A stretch of 64,000 nucleotides of DNA from Diadema setosum. Taxonomy: Eukaryota; Echinodermata; Echinoidea; Diadematoida; Diadematidae. Below the pieces are notes generated by a model, which saw nothing but the letters and a program-made list of their open reading frames with translations, was not told where the DNA came from and searched no databases. The position numbers and the translations under genes were made by a program. The stretch spans positions 27,364,451-27,428,450 of the forward strand of contig CM067067.1 of assembly GCA_033980235.1 (NCBI GenBank), read 5' to 3'. Shown in pieces: positions 11,392-22,315 of the stretch. Each line of letters starts with the position of its first letter. The first letter of the stretch is position 1.

Positions 11392-13150
11392 GGGCGGATC
11401 CAGGAATTCCGTAAAGGGGAGTTGCCATTACAAAATCAAAGGCTGGCGAGACCCTCCCCCCCCCCCCATCATTTTCTTATTATTATTCCTGTTGCGTTAA
11501 CAAAATATAGAGAGGGGGCACCAGAGGGGGATGCGTCCCCTCTCTATCCGCGATTGCGTCAACCGCAAATGTCAAAATTGGATTAACCACAGTATGTCAT
11601 AAGAAGTCGACCACAAATGTCAAAATTTCCAAACGTACTGCAAATGTCATAACGCGTCACAGGGGCGGATCCAGGAGTTTCGTAAAGGGGAGGCGCCTTT
11701 ACAAAATTAGAACTGCAGCACCCCCACCCCCATTTTTTTCCATTTTTTCTATTGTTTTAAGTAAAGCGAAAAAAAAAAAGAGAGGGGGCACCAGAGGGAG
11801 ATGCGCCCCCTTCTCGATCCGCGATTGCGTCAACCACAAAAATGTCAAGACTCACTGCTTGTATTCTAGGGGCGGATACAGGAATTCCGTAAGGGGAGGA
11901 GCCTTTACAAAATTAAAGCTGCCGCAACCCTACCCCATTTTTTCTTTTGATTTCTGCTGTTTTAACAAAAAAATAGATAGGGGCATTAGAGGGGGGTGCG
12001 CTTCCCCCCCCCCCCCCGATCTGAGATTGTGTCAACCACAAGTTAATGTCAAAACCCATCGTTTGCATTACAAGGGCGGATCCAGGAATTCAGTAAAGGG
12101 GATGCGCCTTTACAAAATAATTATTAGGGCTGTCGCACATCTCCATTTTTTGTTTTAATTTCTATTGTTTTGATTAAAGAAAAGAGAGGGGGGCACCAAA
12201 GGGGGATGCGCCCCCTTCTCGATCCGCGATTGCGTCAACTGCAAATGTCAAAATTGGATTAACCACATATGTCATAAGACGTCGACCACAAATGTCAAAA
12301 TTTCCAAACGTACTGCAAATGTCATAAGGCGTCAGAGGGGCGGATCCATTAGTTTCGTAAAGGAGAGGCGCCTTTACAAAATTAGAACTGCCGCATCCCC
12401 ACCCCCATTTTTTTTTTCATTTTTTCCATTGTTTTGAGTAAAGAAAAAAGAGAGGGGGGCACCAGAGGGGGATGCGCCCCCTTCTCGATCCGCGATTGCG
12501 TCAACCACAAATGTCAAAACTCTTTGCTTGTATTACAGGGGCGGATCCAGGAATCACTTAAAGGGGGGGGGGCATCTTTACATAATTACAGCCTGGCGCA
12601 TCCCTCATCTTTTTGTTATTATTTAAGTTGTTTTGAAGAAAAGAAAACTCTTTGCTTGCATTATAAGCGATAGGGGCGGATACAGGAATTCCGTAAATGG
12701 GAGGGGCCTTTACAAAATTAAAGCTGCCGCAACCCTACCCCATTTTTTCTTTTTATTTCTGCTGTTTTAACAAAAAATAGATAGGGGCACTAGAGGGGGT
12801 GCCCCCCCCCCCACCCTCGATCTGACATTGCGTCAACCACAAGTTAATGTCAAAACCCATCGTTTGTATTACAGGGGCGGATCCAGGAATTCCGTAAAAG
12901 GGAGGCGCCTTTACAAAGTCAAAGGCTTCCTCACCTCCACCCCATATTTTCTTTTTATTTCTGTTGTTAAAAAAAAAAATAGAAGGGGAGGTGGGCACCA
13001 GGGGGATATGCCCCTTTCTCGATCCGCGATTGCGTCAACCACAAATTTCAAAACTCTTTGCTTATATTACAGGGGCGGATCCAGGAATCACGTAAAGGGG
13101 GAGGGGGGGGGGCACCTTTACATAATTAAAGCCTGGCGCATCCGCCATCT
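11392..13150 (+). repeat. Satellite-like tandem array 1 (about 9 units)
   Basis: Units begin with the block GGGGCGGATCCAGGAATTCC or a variant, near 11393, 11665, 11866, 12073, 12339, 12538, 12672, 12872 and 13071. Basic units are about 200 bp. Two are about 265-270 bp because they carry an extra ~66-bp block built from TGTCATAA.../ACAAATGTCAAAA sub-repeats; one is truncated to about 135 bp. Each unit has small internal inverted repeats (GTAAAGG...CCTTTAC and GGGGGCA...TGCGCCCCC). The same family lies in opposite orientation at 33180-36000. Frames such as 12828-13205 are translations of the repeat. Confidence 0.9.
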
Positions 13151-13837
13151 TTTTCATTTCATTTCATTTCAATTTGTTTCATATTTCTCACATATATCAC
13201 AATAAAGTATATAAATACGCAAATTATACAGAACATAATTTAGATGAGACTTCATCGGAATGTACAGAAATTTGATTTGGTATAAACACAAGGTCTGTAT
13301 GCATGCGAATTAAACTGAGGTCATGATGCGGGGAAAAAAAAAATATGATGGGGCCTGCGCAAAAGCATTAGCTTGTACAGCCGCAGGTCCCGTGAAAAAT
13401 TAGATTAGGGGAAGTTTAAAGTGCGGATGTTTTTTTTTTTTTTTAAGACCAACTATAACTGGGGAAACCGATTAAAACAGACAAAACAAAAAATCCAATT
13501 AAATAAATGTCACTAAATAAAAATATAGAAAGGTCACATGTTGCAGCAATATAACCTACTACTTAGTAAGGACATTGGTAGAACAACAACTGGGATTGCA
13601 GAGATTCAAGGGGTGTGTTGCAGAGTATAGAAAATGGCATAACTGTATGACATAAATACATAAGTAGAAGGTGGAATAATAATGAGATTTGTCGTGAATG
13701 TAAACAATACCGTGTACTACGGCAATAAAGCTCAGGAGTAACATTCCAGCATGGGTCCTAAAACCAAGCAGGCCGTGTGACCATGGTAACCGACAGCTGT
13801 CACGTGCGAGAATTTTGATAACCGAGTGGAACAATAT
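13151..13837. other. Spacer, no gene seen
   Basis: It begins with CATTT repeats where the array ends, then is AT-rich with a poly-T run near 13430-13444. The 91-codon minus frame at 13559-13834 shows no motif. Confidence 0.5.
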
Positions 13838-14870
13838 TTTAGTCCGTGGGCCAGGCCAGATATTGGTACCACCTGAGGTGGCAAAACCTTTTTGGTGTCA
13901 TTTTGTTAGTCGGGCATAGATATGCTTATCAAGCTATGATAGCATTTCCAAATGAGTAGCTTAGTCATAATAAATGAATTTTTAACCAATTTGGTCTCGT
14001 TGTTATATCCCTATACTTCTGAATCGAGACTAACCACTATACAAAGAAGAGCACTGTCATCTGTATGTTCACAGGTGTTCTGTTGTAAACGCGGTGCGCC
14101 TAGTCTTTATTCAAAGCAGCGAAGGGAATATCCAAAGGCTATGATGTCTACAGCGCTTAGTCTTTATTCAAGACGGCGAAGGGAATATCCAAAGCTTATG
14201 ATACAGTGTATATCCCTTTATCTAAAAACAACAACAACAAAAAAGCAATTCCTCGTGAATTTTACCGTATTTTTCAATTATTTATCATTTTCCGGTGAAA
14301 ACGCCAATGTCGCTTTATTTCCGTCCAACAATGAAAGATAATGCAAAAACAATGTATCGGTACACTACAATACATTATAATAAATGATACTGTAAATGAA
14401 CAGAGTGATTTTTGTTTAAAACTGATGTATTTGTTGAGAGGATAGTATAAAAACAGTATAGATAATCCCTTTCATTAGGAACTTTAGATATGATAACGGT
14501 ACATTGTTCTAGATAAAGACTAAGCGCACCGCGTGACAGCTGTGGACATCATAACCCTTTGGATATTCCCTTCGCTTCTTTGAATAAAGACTAAGCGCAC
14601 CGCGTTTACAACAGAACACCTGTGGACATACAGAAGTCAGTGTTCTTCTTTATATAGCGGTTAGTTTCGATTCAGAAGTATAGGGATATAAAAACGAGAC
14701 CAAATTGGTTAAAAATTCATTTATTATGACTAAGCTACTCATTTGGAAATGCTATCATAGCTTGATAAGCATATCTATGCCCGACAAACAAAATGACACC
14801 AAAAAGGTTTTGCCACCTCATCCAGGTGGTACCAATAACCCATTTTTCGGGTCTTGGCCCATGGACTAAA
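13838..14870. mobile_element. Foldback element with long inverted arms
   Basis: The left arm, starting TTTAGTCCGTGGGCCA, and the right arm, ending TGGCCCATGGACTAAA, are inverted over about 350 bp each. Landmarks: GGCAAAACCTTTTTGGTGTC at 13880 reappears reversed near 14800, and GTTGTAAACGCGGTGCGCC near 14084 reappears near 14600. Inside the left arm, a ~57-bp stretch (CTTTATTCAAAGCAGCGAAGG...) is tandemly duplicated. The 129-codon frame at 13952-14341 is arm sequence with no domain. No transposase is seen, so it is non-autonomous. Confidence 0.8.
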
Positions 14871-14990
14871 TAGGTGCATGAAGAGCGCAACAGACAGACT
14901 GATCAAAAATAGTGTTCATGGTTAGGATCCCGCCAGAATATTAATAAGGGATAGACAAGGGGTAATATAAAGAGCAACAAGAACTATACA

Positions 14991-15700
14991 CTATGTATGC
15001 CGTACAGTGTATCTGCTAAGAAGATATTGCTTCAGTTTTCGTTTGAATGAGGTTGCAGTGGTACAACTTATAAGTTCCGTAGGGAGTTCTTTCCAATATT
15101 TGGGCCCAGTGAACATAATGGTTTTTTTCGCGAAAATTGTTCGGGTACGTGGAAGGTGATATGCGTAACGTTGACGAGTTGGATAATCATGAACTGTATA
15201 ATTTCTGGTAAACATTTGGGAAAATACATCTGGTAATTGGCCAGTTGAAAGTTGAAACATAAACAGGCCAATGTTGTAATAAAATAACTCGGAAATTTTC
15301 AAAATTTTGTTACTAACAAAAAGTTCGTTCGTGTGGGATAAATATCCAGTGTGGTTAACAATTCTAACAGCGCGTTTTTGTACAAGAAATAACGAGTTGA
15401 TAAGGTTTCTAGAAGCATTTCCCCACGCCAGAATCCCATAGTTGAGATAGGGAGATATCAAAGTTAAATATATGCTCTGTAGAATATTATAGTCTAGTGG
15501 GATTTGGGGAAAATATGACTGTTAGAGGCATTTTTTAGTAAAAGTTGGGAACCGGTCTATTTTGTATAATTCAAGTACGCTGAATCCAAAAATTCCGGTT
15601 ACCAAGCGGAATTTTGAGTCTAAGAGCATCTAATTTGCATAAACAAAATGGCCGCCAATTCATTGCGTTTTAAGGTGTTTCGATGATCTAATTTTCATAA
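14991..15700 (-). pseudogene. LINE remnant B (5' leader joined to RT C-terminus)
   Basis: Minus-strand codons 15461-14991 encode 156 residues matching the C-terminal part of the reverse transcriptase at 23464-25308, including 'YLNYGILAWGN', 'LPRTRTIFAKKTI' and a terminal 'FKRKLKQYLLS' block. Just upstream (15500-15700) lies the 5' leader of the same family (AAAATGCCTCTAACA, ACCGGTTCCCAACTTTTACT on the minus strand), so the endonuclease and most of the RT are missing. It is an internally deleted copy and not functional. Confidence 0.85.
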
Positions 15701-15984
15701 AATCTTCCTAGACATACAGAAATAGTAATAATTTGAGAAATTAAGGTGCAAAGACAATAGCTAGGTCATCATTTGTTCATAACTTTCATTTATATATGCA
15801 AATTAAGAAGTGAAATATGCAAATTAGGAGTTGCCGCTGATGCAGTAATGCATTACCGCATACATGCACATGTATAGTACCTACGCGTTCACTTCTGTTT
15901 TTAATCATTTTAAGTTCCCGGAAAAACAAAAAAGTACTTTGTGTCGCCGGAGTCGAATCAAAATAAATCAATTCAAAGGAATTC

Positions 15985-17060
15985 AATCAATTCAAAAGAA
16001 TTGAATTACACTTATGCAAATATCTATGCAAATTGGTATAAAAGAGGATACATAGTAGAACGCATTGCTGCAATATATGGATCTGAATCACAATTCTGAA
16101 GATAGTTATCATTGTATCAAGACCGGTTCACGATTCCTAGTGTGCTAAAGAGATACGAGAACCACCCTTATATATTAAAACAAAATATGCATCTCATTTG
16201 CATAGTAAATCATTTTCTCAACATATTTTCCCCTAAAAAAAGTTTTGCTATCAAAATGTACCTTGGCGTAGTGAAAAATATAGATATGATATCGGTCAAA
16301 CAAAGTGTACATGGTGTCATCTGAGTCCGAGGAAAATCAAGTACTGGAATCAATCAATTCAGAATAAAAAAAAATGAATAACAATATTTGTAATAACGTA
16401 TGCAAATTGGTATGCAAGAGGCTTTACTACGACAGGCTTCGAGATTCTACAACACATTGCCACGATATATGAATCTGAATCATTATAGTTATAATATCAA
16501 GACGTAAGTTGATGATTCTTTTGTGATAAAGGAGATACAAGAAAAAACACAGTTATTAGAAATACCCTATAATCTAATTTGCATATAGATTATACAAATA
16601 GTTGCCATTTCTATGGATATATTCCCTAAAACAAAGTCTTGCTATCAAAATGTACCTTGGCGTACTAAAATACAGCTAAAATATCGGGCAAACACGTTGT
16701 ACATAATTTTGTCGTCAGAGTCCGAAGTAAATCAAGTACTGGAATCAATCAATAAAGGAGAACTGAATGACACTAAAATGAAATATGTTTGCAAATTGAT
16801 ATTCAAAAGGCCGTAGACCAGGCAGGTTTCGAGATTCTTCAACGCACTGCCGCAATATATGAATATGTTTCATAACAGTTATAACAATATCAAAACCTGT
16901 TAATGATTCCTGGTGTGATTAAGAGATGCAAAAATGAACTGCAACTACTAAACAACACATATCTATTATCTCATTTGCATAATAAATCATGCAAATATTC
17001 ACCCATTTTCTATACATATTTGCCACCAAAACAACGTCTTGCCATCAAAGATATCGAGCA
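15985..17060. repeat. Tandem array, period about 394-400 bp, ~2.7 units
   Basis: The landmark CCTTGGCGTA follows TATCAAAATGTA at 16261 and again at 16655; a third diverged unit carries GCCATCAAAGATATCGAGC near 17041. Units share ATGCAAATTGGTAT, CAAGTACTGGAATCAATCAA and GAGATTCT/CGCATTGC blocks. Short frames here (16112, 16613, 16903) are translations of successive units. It may be the 5' monomer array of LINE remnant B, which abuts it, but I could not show this. Confidence 0.7.
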
Positions 17061-18349
17061 ATCACATCACTATACATTACTCTACGGATTAGTGCAAGGT
17101 CGCTTTATCCACCCTGTACTTTGTCGTTTTCATTGGATAGATTGGTTTATTATCATTTTCAATTTGATGAATTTAAAATCAAGTGGCAACTTTCATAAAT
17201 CTCGTCATAATTTATTGGGTTTCTTTATCTATCTCTTCACCCACTCTGCAGGCTCAAGCAAACAAAAAAAAATGTAAGAAAAATCCTGGTATCTCGGACA
17301 GTGTCGGAAACAGAAACGAAGGATGAACTTTATATTATTGTAGTCATCTATTTTGGCTGAAAAGAAACATAATCTGAGTCAAAAAGTCTATTTCTCAATC
17401 GAGCTAAATTGATCTACATTCATGCAAGGTTTGCATTTGGTTTGTTTGGATTGAAGCTAGATATATCAGTTGTACAGGCTGTAGACCAGATCAAAACGTT
17501 CCCATCCATTGTCTACTGGTGAAGAAAGATCAGGTCTGGCACAGTGAGCAGGATTTTCTTCCTTTTTTATCTTTTTTTTTTAATACTGGAGTATTGTCGT
17601 TGGACTGCTTCTCGAGCGTTCAGTATACTTTTGTCGGTAAAATGGCGGAACATATTTTGTGCCAAACGAGCTTGTGTGATGCATCTTTTGAATTGAATAT
17701 AAGTTTATTCTTATAAAGACGACTGATAACAACCATGTTCTTGGAACCCTTTAGTTTTCTTCTCGTACAAGCAGCATCCTTGATGATTGTGAGTCATTGA
17801 TCACTTGCTTTAATAAGAATGCTACTGTCAGTATCAGTCTGGCAGAAAAAGCACAACTCCAGTATCTACGGAAGAAGGCCTCTTTAAGGTAGCTATCAGA
17901 TCGATGTTATCTCTCAAGGGAACAAAAGTAACTTCATGTTCGCAAGGTGGTGGAAAACCCAGGTCCTCCATGAAAAGATCCATATCGTAATTCGTGGACA
18001 GAAATTCAAGTGACAATGTGGCTATTCAAATACTATACTTGATAAAGCATATAATGAGAGGCAAAATGGCGACCATTTACGTCTGATATGAAGTGGAATC
18101 TTTTGTATGTAGCATGGTTTCTAATGAGTATTCACTGTTCCTTTAGTTCTAATCCACTGGCCCTTAAAGCTATAGAGGCTTGTTTGCTAAGAATGTCATT
18201 TCTATGATCTGAATCACACCTGGTGAGATGTATCAGAAGTCAGACAGACAAGGGAGCGTGGCATCGTCAAGTTAAGAATAAAATGAAATGCATCATACTT
18301 GGTGGTTATCACTGGCGGCATGTTATCCAAGTATACTGAAAACAAAAAC
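17061..18349. other. Intergenic stretch, no supportable gene
   Basis: Mostly AT-rich. A 60-codon minus frame at 17834-18016 gives a non-repetitive peptide rich in acidic and Pro residues, but it has no start context, splice sites or motif that I can defend. Confidence 0.45.
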
Positions 18350-19377
18350 AACTAGATATATCGCTACGGCGACTGATATGCCTCCGCCATAATGCATGGT
18401 TCTCCTAATAGGTCTATAGTACAATGTCTTGACAATGTGTGATGACAGTTTCACACAATTGGCAAAATATTAAAATGACAGGTTTGCCACAAATGTGCTG
18501 AATGTTCACTTTCCTAGAACTACATGTAGGTTCAATTGGATGAATTATTCAAATGTCAGAGTGCAGGTATTTGGGGAACTGATGATTTTTACTTGACTTT
18601 TGACCCTTTTATAAGTTTATGCATTGAGTAATTTTCAAGGTATTGAGAAAAAGTATAATTTCAGTATCAAATGGGAAAATAGCATTATCTAAACCTGGTC
18701 TTTGACCTTTGACCTCACAGTTCCACAGAAAATCACTGTTAGGTAGAACATGCATAAATATGTAAGTTTCATGATGATACCTTGAGTTACTTTCGAGATA
18801 TGGAGGAAAAAGTGCAATTTAGCACTTTCACTTGACCTTTTACCTTTTGACCTTTGACCTTTTGGCAAGAAACTTCCCCAAAAATACATATTGGGTAATA
18901 CATGCCATACATCAAGTTAAAAAAAAACAAACCTTCAGGCATATTGTATTTTAAGGAAAGTAGTGATATTTTGAGGAGTTGACCTTGACCTTTGACCCCT
19001 GACCTTTGACCCATGACCCCCAACTTCCCTAGATAATCACTGCCCATCGGTACAAGCATATATACTAAGTTCCATGAAGATACCTTGAACCATTTGCGAG
19101 ATATGGAGAAAAACATGAAATTTCAAATTTTTTTTCACAAAATAACCTGTGACCTTTGACCTTTGACCCTGTGACCCTAAAATCCACACAAAGTATTATC
19201 CCCCAAGGATATACCCTCATACCAAGTTTGATGTAAAACCACCACATGGTTCTTGAGATATCGACAAAAACAAAACGGGACGGACGGACGGACGTACGGA
19301 CGGACGGACGGACGGACGGACGGACGGACGACCCGAAAACATAATGCCTCCGGCCACTTCGTTGCGGAGGCATAAAA
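18350..19377. repeat. Interspersed repeat carrying TGACCTTTGACC arrays
   Basis: It is bounded by GATATGCCTCCGCCATAATGC on the left and CGGAGGCATAAAAAGG on the right, a short inverted GCCTCCG/CGGAGGC pair. The interior is a series of diverged ~130-170 bp units, each with TGACCTTTGACC-type words and a block ending 'ATATGGAGAAAAA'. It ends with a (GGAC)n tract at 19277-19330. TGACCTTTGACCT is the complement of the direct-repeat-1 nuclear receptor element. No protein-coding capacity is supported. Confidence 0.75.
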
Positions 19378-19591
19378 AGGAACAGGAAGGTGTAAACCCC
19401 TTATTTCGCAGATTGCACCGGCCGATGCAATTTCAGAGTTCGAACTGTCTTGGAAGTTGACTAAGTTACATTCATATTACTGATGTAGAAGGATCAAATA
19501 TAGGTGGATGTGTGCCACACGTCTTTTTTTTTTGTCCATTTCTTCTCCCTCACTGCTATTCTAACATCGTTATTTAAGTTTATCATGATAA

Positions 19592-19897
19592 AGCGCGGTC
19601 AGAGTGGCAAAAGATCGCAAAGTTTAAGATCGCGAAGTCTTCACGATCTTTTGGTGTCCGGTCACACTGGCAAGAGATCGAGAAGTTTGGAGAGGACAGC
19701 ATTATAAAATGAAATATCCCTAGCTGTATTGGGAAGTTTCGCGGAAAGTTTGCAGTCACACGCACTTGAAAAACTTCAAGATCTTAAAGATTGCGATCTG
19801 AAACTTTTCGATAATTTGCCATTTTGGCCGCGCCTTTTGAGCTCTTGGAGATCGCGATCTTAAACTTCTTGATCTTTCGCCAGTGTGTGATCGCGGC
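19592..19897. mobile_element. Small TIR element built from AAGATCGCGA words
   Basis: The left end, GCGGTCAGAGTGGCAAAAGA, and the reverse complement of the right end, GCGATCACACACTGGCGAAA, align, and both continue into AAGTTTAAGATCGCGA. The interior repeats AAGATCG/CGATCTT motifs and another GGTCACACTGGCAAGAGATC block near 19661. Non-autonomous. I cannot fix a target duplication. Confidence 0.65.
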
Positions 19898-19933
19898 TAT
19901 TCTACAAACCTAACTTTCCAATCCTTCTCCAGT

Positions 19934-19982
<49 letters not shown>

Positions 19983-20444
19983 TTTCATCTAACGGACTTG
20001 CAACATAATTTTGTTTATTCATTGGGGCATCAGTAATGTTTGTTGTAAAATAAAGGTATTTTTCGTCGACTTGCAAAAAAAAACAAAAACGCTTCATAAG
20101 AGAAAATAGAATAAAACCACCTATCCCATTTCAATCTATAGACAGATGTTTGCTATATAATCATATGTAATCATTTATATATTATCATATATATATGATA
20201 ACCATACTCTGGTTAACTGGGAAATAGAATTTCCGTGCTAATGCTATAGATTTGCATATTGGAACAATACAGTAATGGATGTCGCATAATGAATAAAATG
20301 GCAATGCTCGATGACATTCCCCCCCCCCCCCACCCATAAAAAGTGGAGTTATGATCCGTGTAGAGAGAGTTTTCATCAATTCGTTTTGCGATTATCGATG
20401 TACTAAGAATATTTTTCATGATTTTAACAATTTTATGGCAATAT
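19898..20444. other. Spacer with (TA)n tract
   Basis: A TA run lies at 19938-19974 and a C run near 20320-20330. No gene is seen. Confidence 0.6.
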
Positions 20445-22260
20445 TGCAGCTATTTTGTGTGTATTATGCAAATTAGATATTAAAGTTCATTCGCTTGAAA
20501 AAGACACGTTTTTTGTTTTGTTTTTGTTTTTGTTGTTTTTGTTTTTTGCCCTAGCGCTTTCATTTTTGGTGAAGAATCGAGTTCCTAACTTGAATTCTTA
20601 AAAAAAAAACCAAAAGGACAATTCTAGAGGATTTGAACAATAAAATTTTACCAGGGTATATAGGCTATTGAATGAACTGCATGCGCATAAAACTCATGAA
20701 GCCTACATATAGTTTGCATACCAATTACAATACATGTATTTGCATTTATTTTGATACCACTGAGAAGGGATTCTGATTTTATCTAACCCTCCAAACCTTC
20801 AAGTGTATATGTTTGATTCATTTCCCATCTGAGAAGATGGCTGGATAGCCCATATTCAGCTACGTTAAGCTGGTCTTGGGTCCAGTTGGGTGTGAGCATG
20901 TGTGAGGTGGGACCACTTCACCGGGTTAAACTCCCTGCTCTTTGCGATGAATGAATGAAGCGGGATCTTTTACGTGCATGAGTTGTTACTCTCTCATACA
21001 CGGGACCTCCATTTTATGTCCTATCCGAGGGACAGAGTGTTTTGCCTCTTGCTAGAGGGGACGGTATGCTTGCACACAACATTGCTCAGTCCAGACTCGG
21101 GTTCGAACCCGGGCCGCGTGATCGTGAGGCAGACGCGCTATACCGACTGAGCCAACTCACCGCCCTATATATATATATAGCGTTCTTAACTTCCCTCTCA
21201 AGAAAAAAAAAAAATATAAAAAATCTTCTAGTGTTAATATATTACCTGCATATTTCAGTACTAATTTGCATAATTATGAAAGAAAAATATTATTTACCAC
21301 CTGAGAAACGTTCGTCCCTCAAGTTGCTAATTCCAGTCTGCATAGATTTCAAATCACTTTTTTTTTTCAGCTCTTTTACACACAAAAAAAAAATAATCTA
21401 GAAAATGCGTGTCTGAAATTCACAATTTCTAAGGCTGGGCAGCCATTTTGTTTATGCAAATTAGATGGTCAAGATCGGTAAATTTTGCTTGGGAACCGGA
21501 GTTTTCCTAACCCTCAAAACCTTAAAGTTTACATCTTTAGTGTTTAACTTGCCTCTCAAGAAAAACATTGTAACAATTACTCTTCCAGTGTTAATATATA
21601 TTTATCTGCATATTTCAGTACTAATTTGCATAATTATGAATAGAATATACTATTTAGCATCTGAGAAACGTTTATCCCTCAAATTGCTATTTCTATTATA
21701 CGTACAAAATATTAAATCACTTTTTTTTTCCGGCTCGTTTGCAAAGAATTTCTAGAAAATCCGTGTCCGAAACTGACAATTTCTGTGGCTGGGCAGCCAT
21801 TTTGTTTATGCAAATTAGATGGTCAAGATCAGTGAATTTCGCTTGGGAACCGGAGTTTTCCTGACCCTCAAAACCTTAAAGTCTACATATTTAGTATTTA
21901 ATTTGCCTCTCAAGAAATAAGAAAATGTCAAAATTACTCTTCCAGTGTTAATGTATATATATATATACATATATTCATCTGCATATTTCAGTCCAAATTT
22001 GCATAATTATGAATGAAATATACTTTTTACCACCTGAGAAACGTTTATCCCATATAAGTTGGTAATTCTATTCTCTGTACAAACATTTCAAATCACTTTT
22101 TTCCAGCTTGTTTGCAAAGAATTGCTAGAAAATGCGTATCTGAAACTGATAATTTCTGTAGCTTGGCAGCCATTTTGTTTATGCAAATTAGATGGTCAAG
22201 ATCGGTGAATTTCGCTTGGGAACCGGATTTTTCGGATTCAGCATACTCAAATTAGGTAAA
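20445..22260 (+). promoter_or_regulatory. LINE 5' leader with tandem monomers
   Basis: Repeated blocks begin GGCAGCCATTTTGTTTATGC and AAATTAGATGGTCAAGATCG at about 21436, 21792 and 22164, with an older diverged start near 20447. The monomer period is about 356-372 bp. Monomers share CTTGGGAACCGGAGTTTTCC, CTAATTTGCATAATTATGAA and GAGAAACGTTTATCCC blocks. The last partial monomer runs into the ACCGGTTCCCAACTTTTACT leader just before the ORF at 22316. By analogy with rodent L1 monomers this may be a promoter array (inference). A SINE (20817-21165) splits one monomer. Confidence 0.7.
20817..21165 (-). mobile_element. tRNA-derived SINE, copy 2
   Basis: The reverse-strand tRNA-like head ends at 21165; read on the minus strand it has GGTGAGTTGGCTCAGTCGGT and GGTTCGAACCCG. 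The body matches 9306-9665. It sits inside a LINE 5' monomer: CTAACCCTCCAAACC lies to the left and the CTTCCCTCTCAAG continuation to the right. So it inserted after the array formed. Confidence 0.85.
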
Positions 22261-22315
22261 AGAGACCGGTTCCCAACTTTTACTCAAAAATGCCTCTAAC
22301 ACCACTTTCTTAAAT

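Noticed and set aside
11392..13150. CRISPR-like array
   Set aside because: Units are ~200 bp with diverged copies and no short repeat/spacer pattern, in a eukaryotic context.
12828..13205. 125-codon frame with repeated Tyr-Arg-Gly-Gly-Ser-Arg-Asn
   Set aside because: The repeat motif is the satellite unit GGGGCGGATCCAGGAAT translated; the same happens in array 2.
17834..18016. 60-codon minus frame with non-repetitive acidic peptide
   Set aside because: No good start, no defensible splice sites and no recognised motif; left as unannotated.
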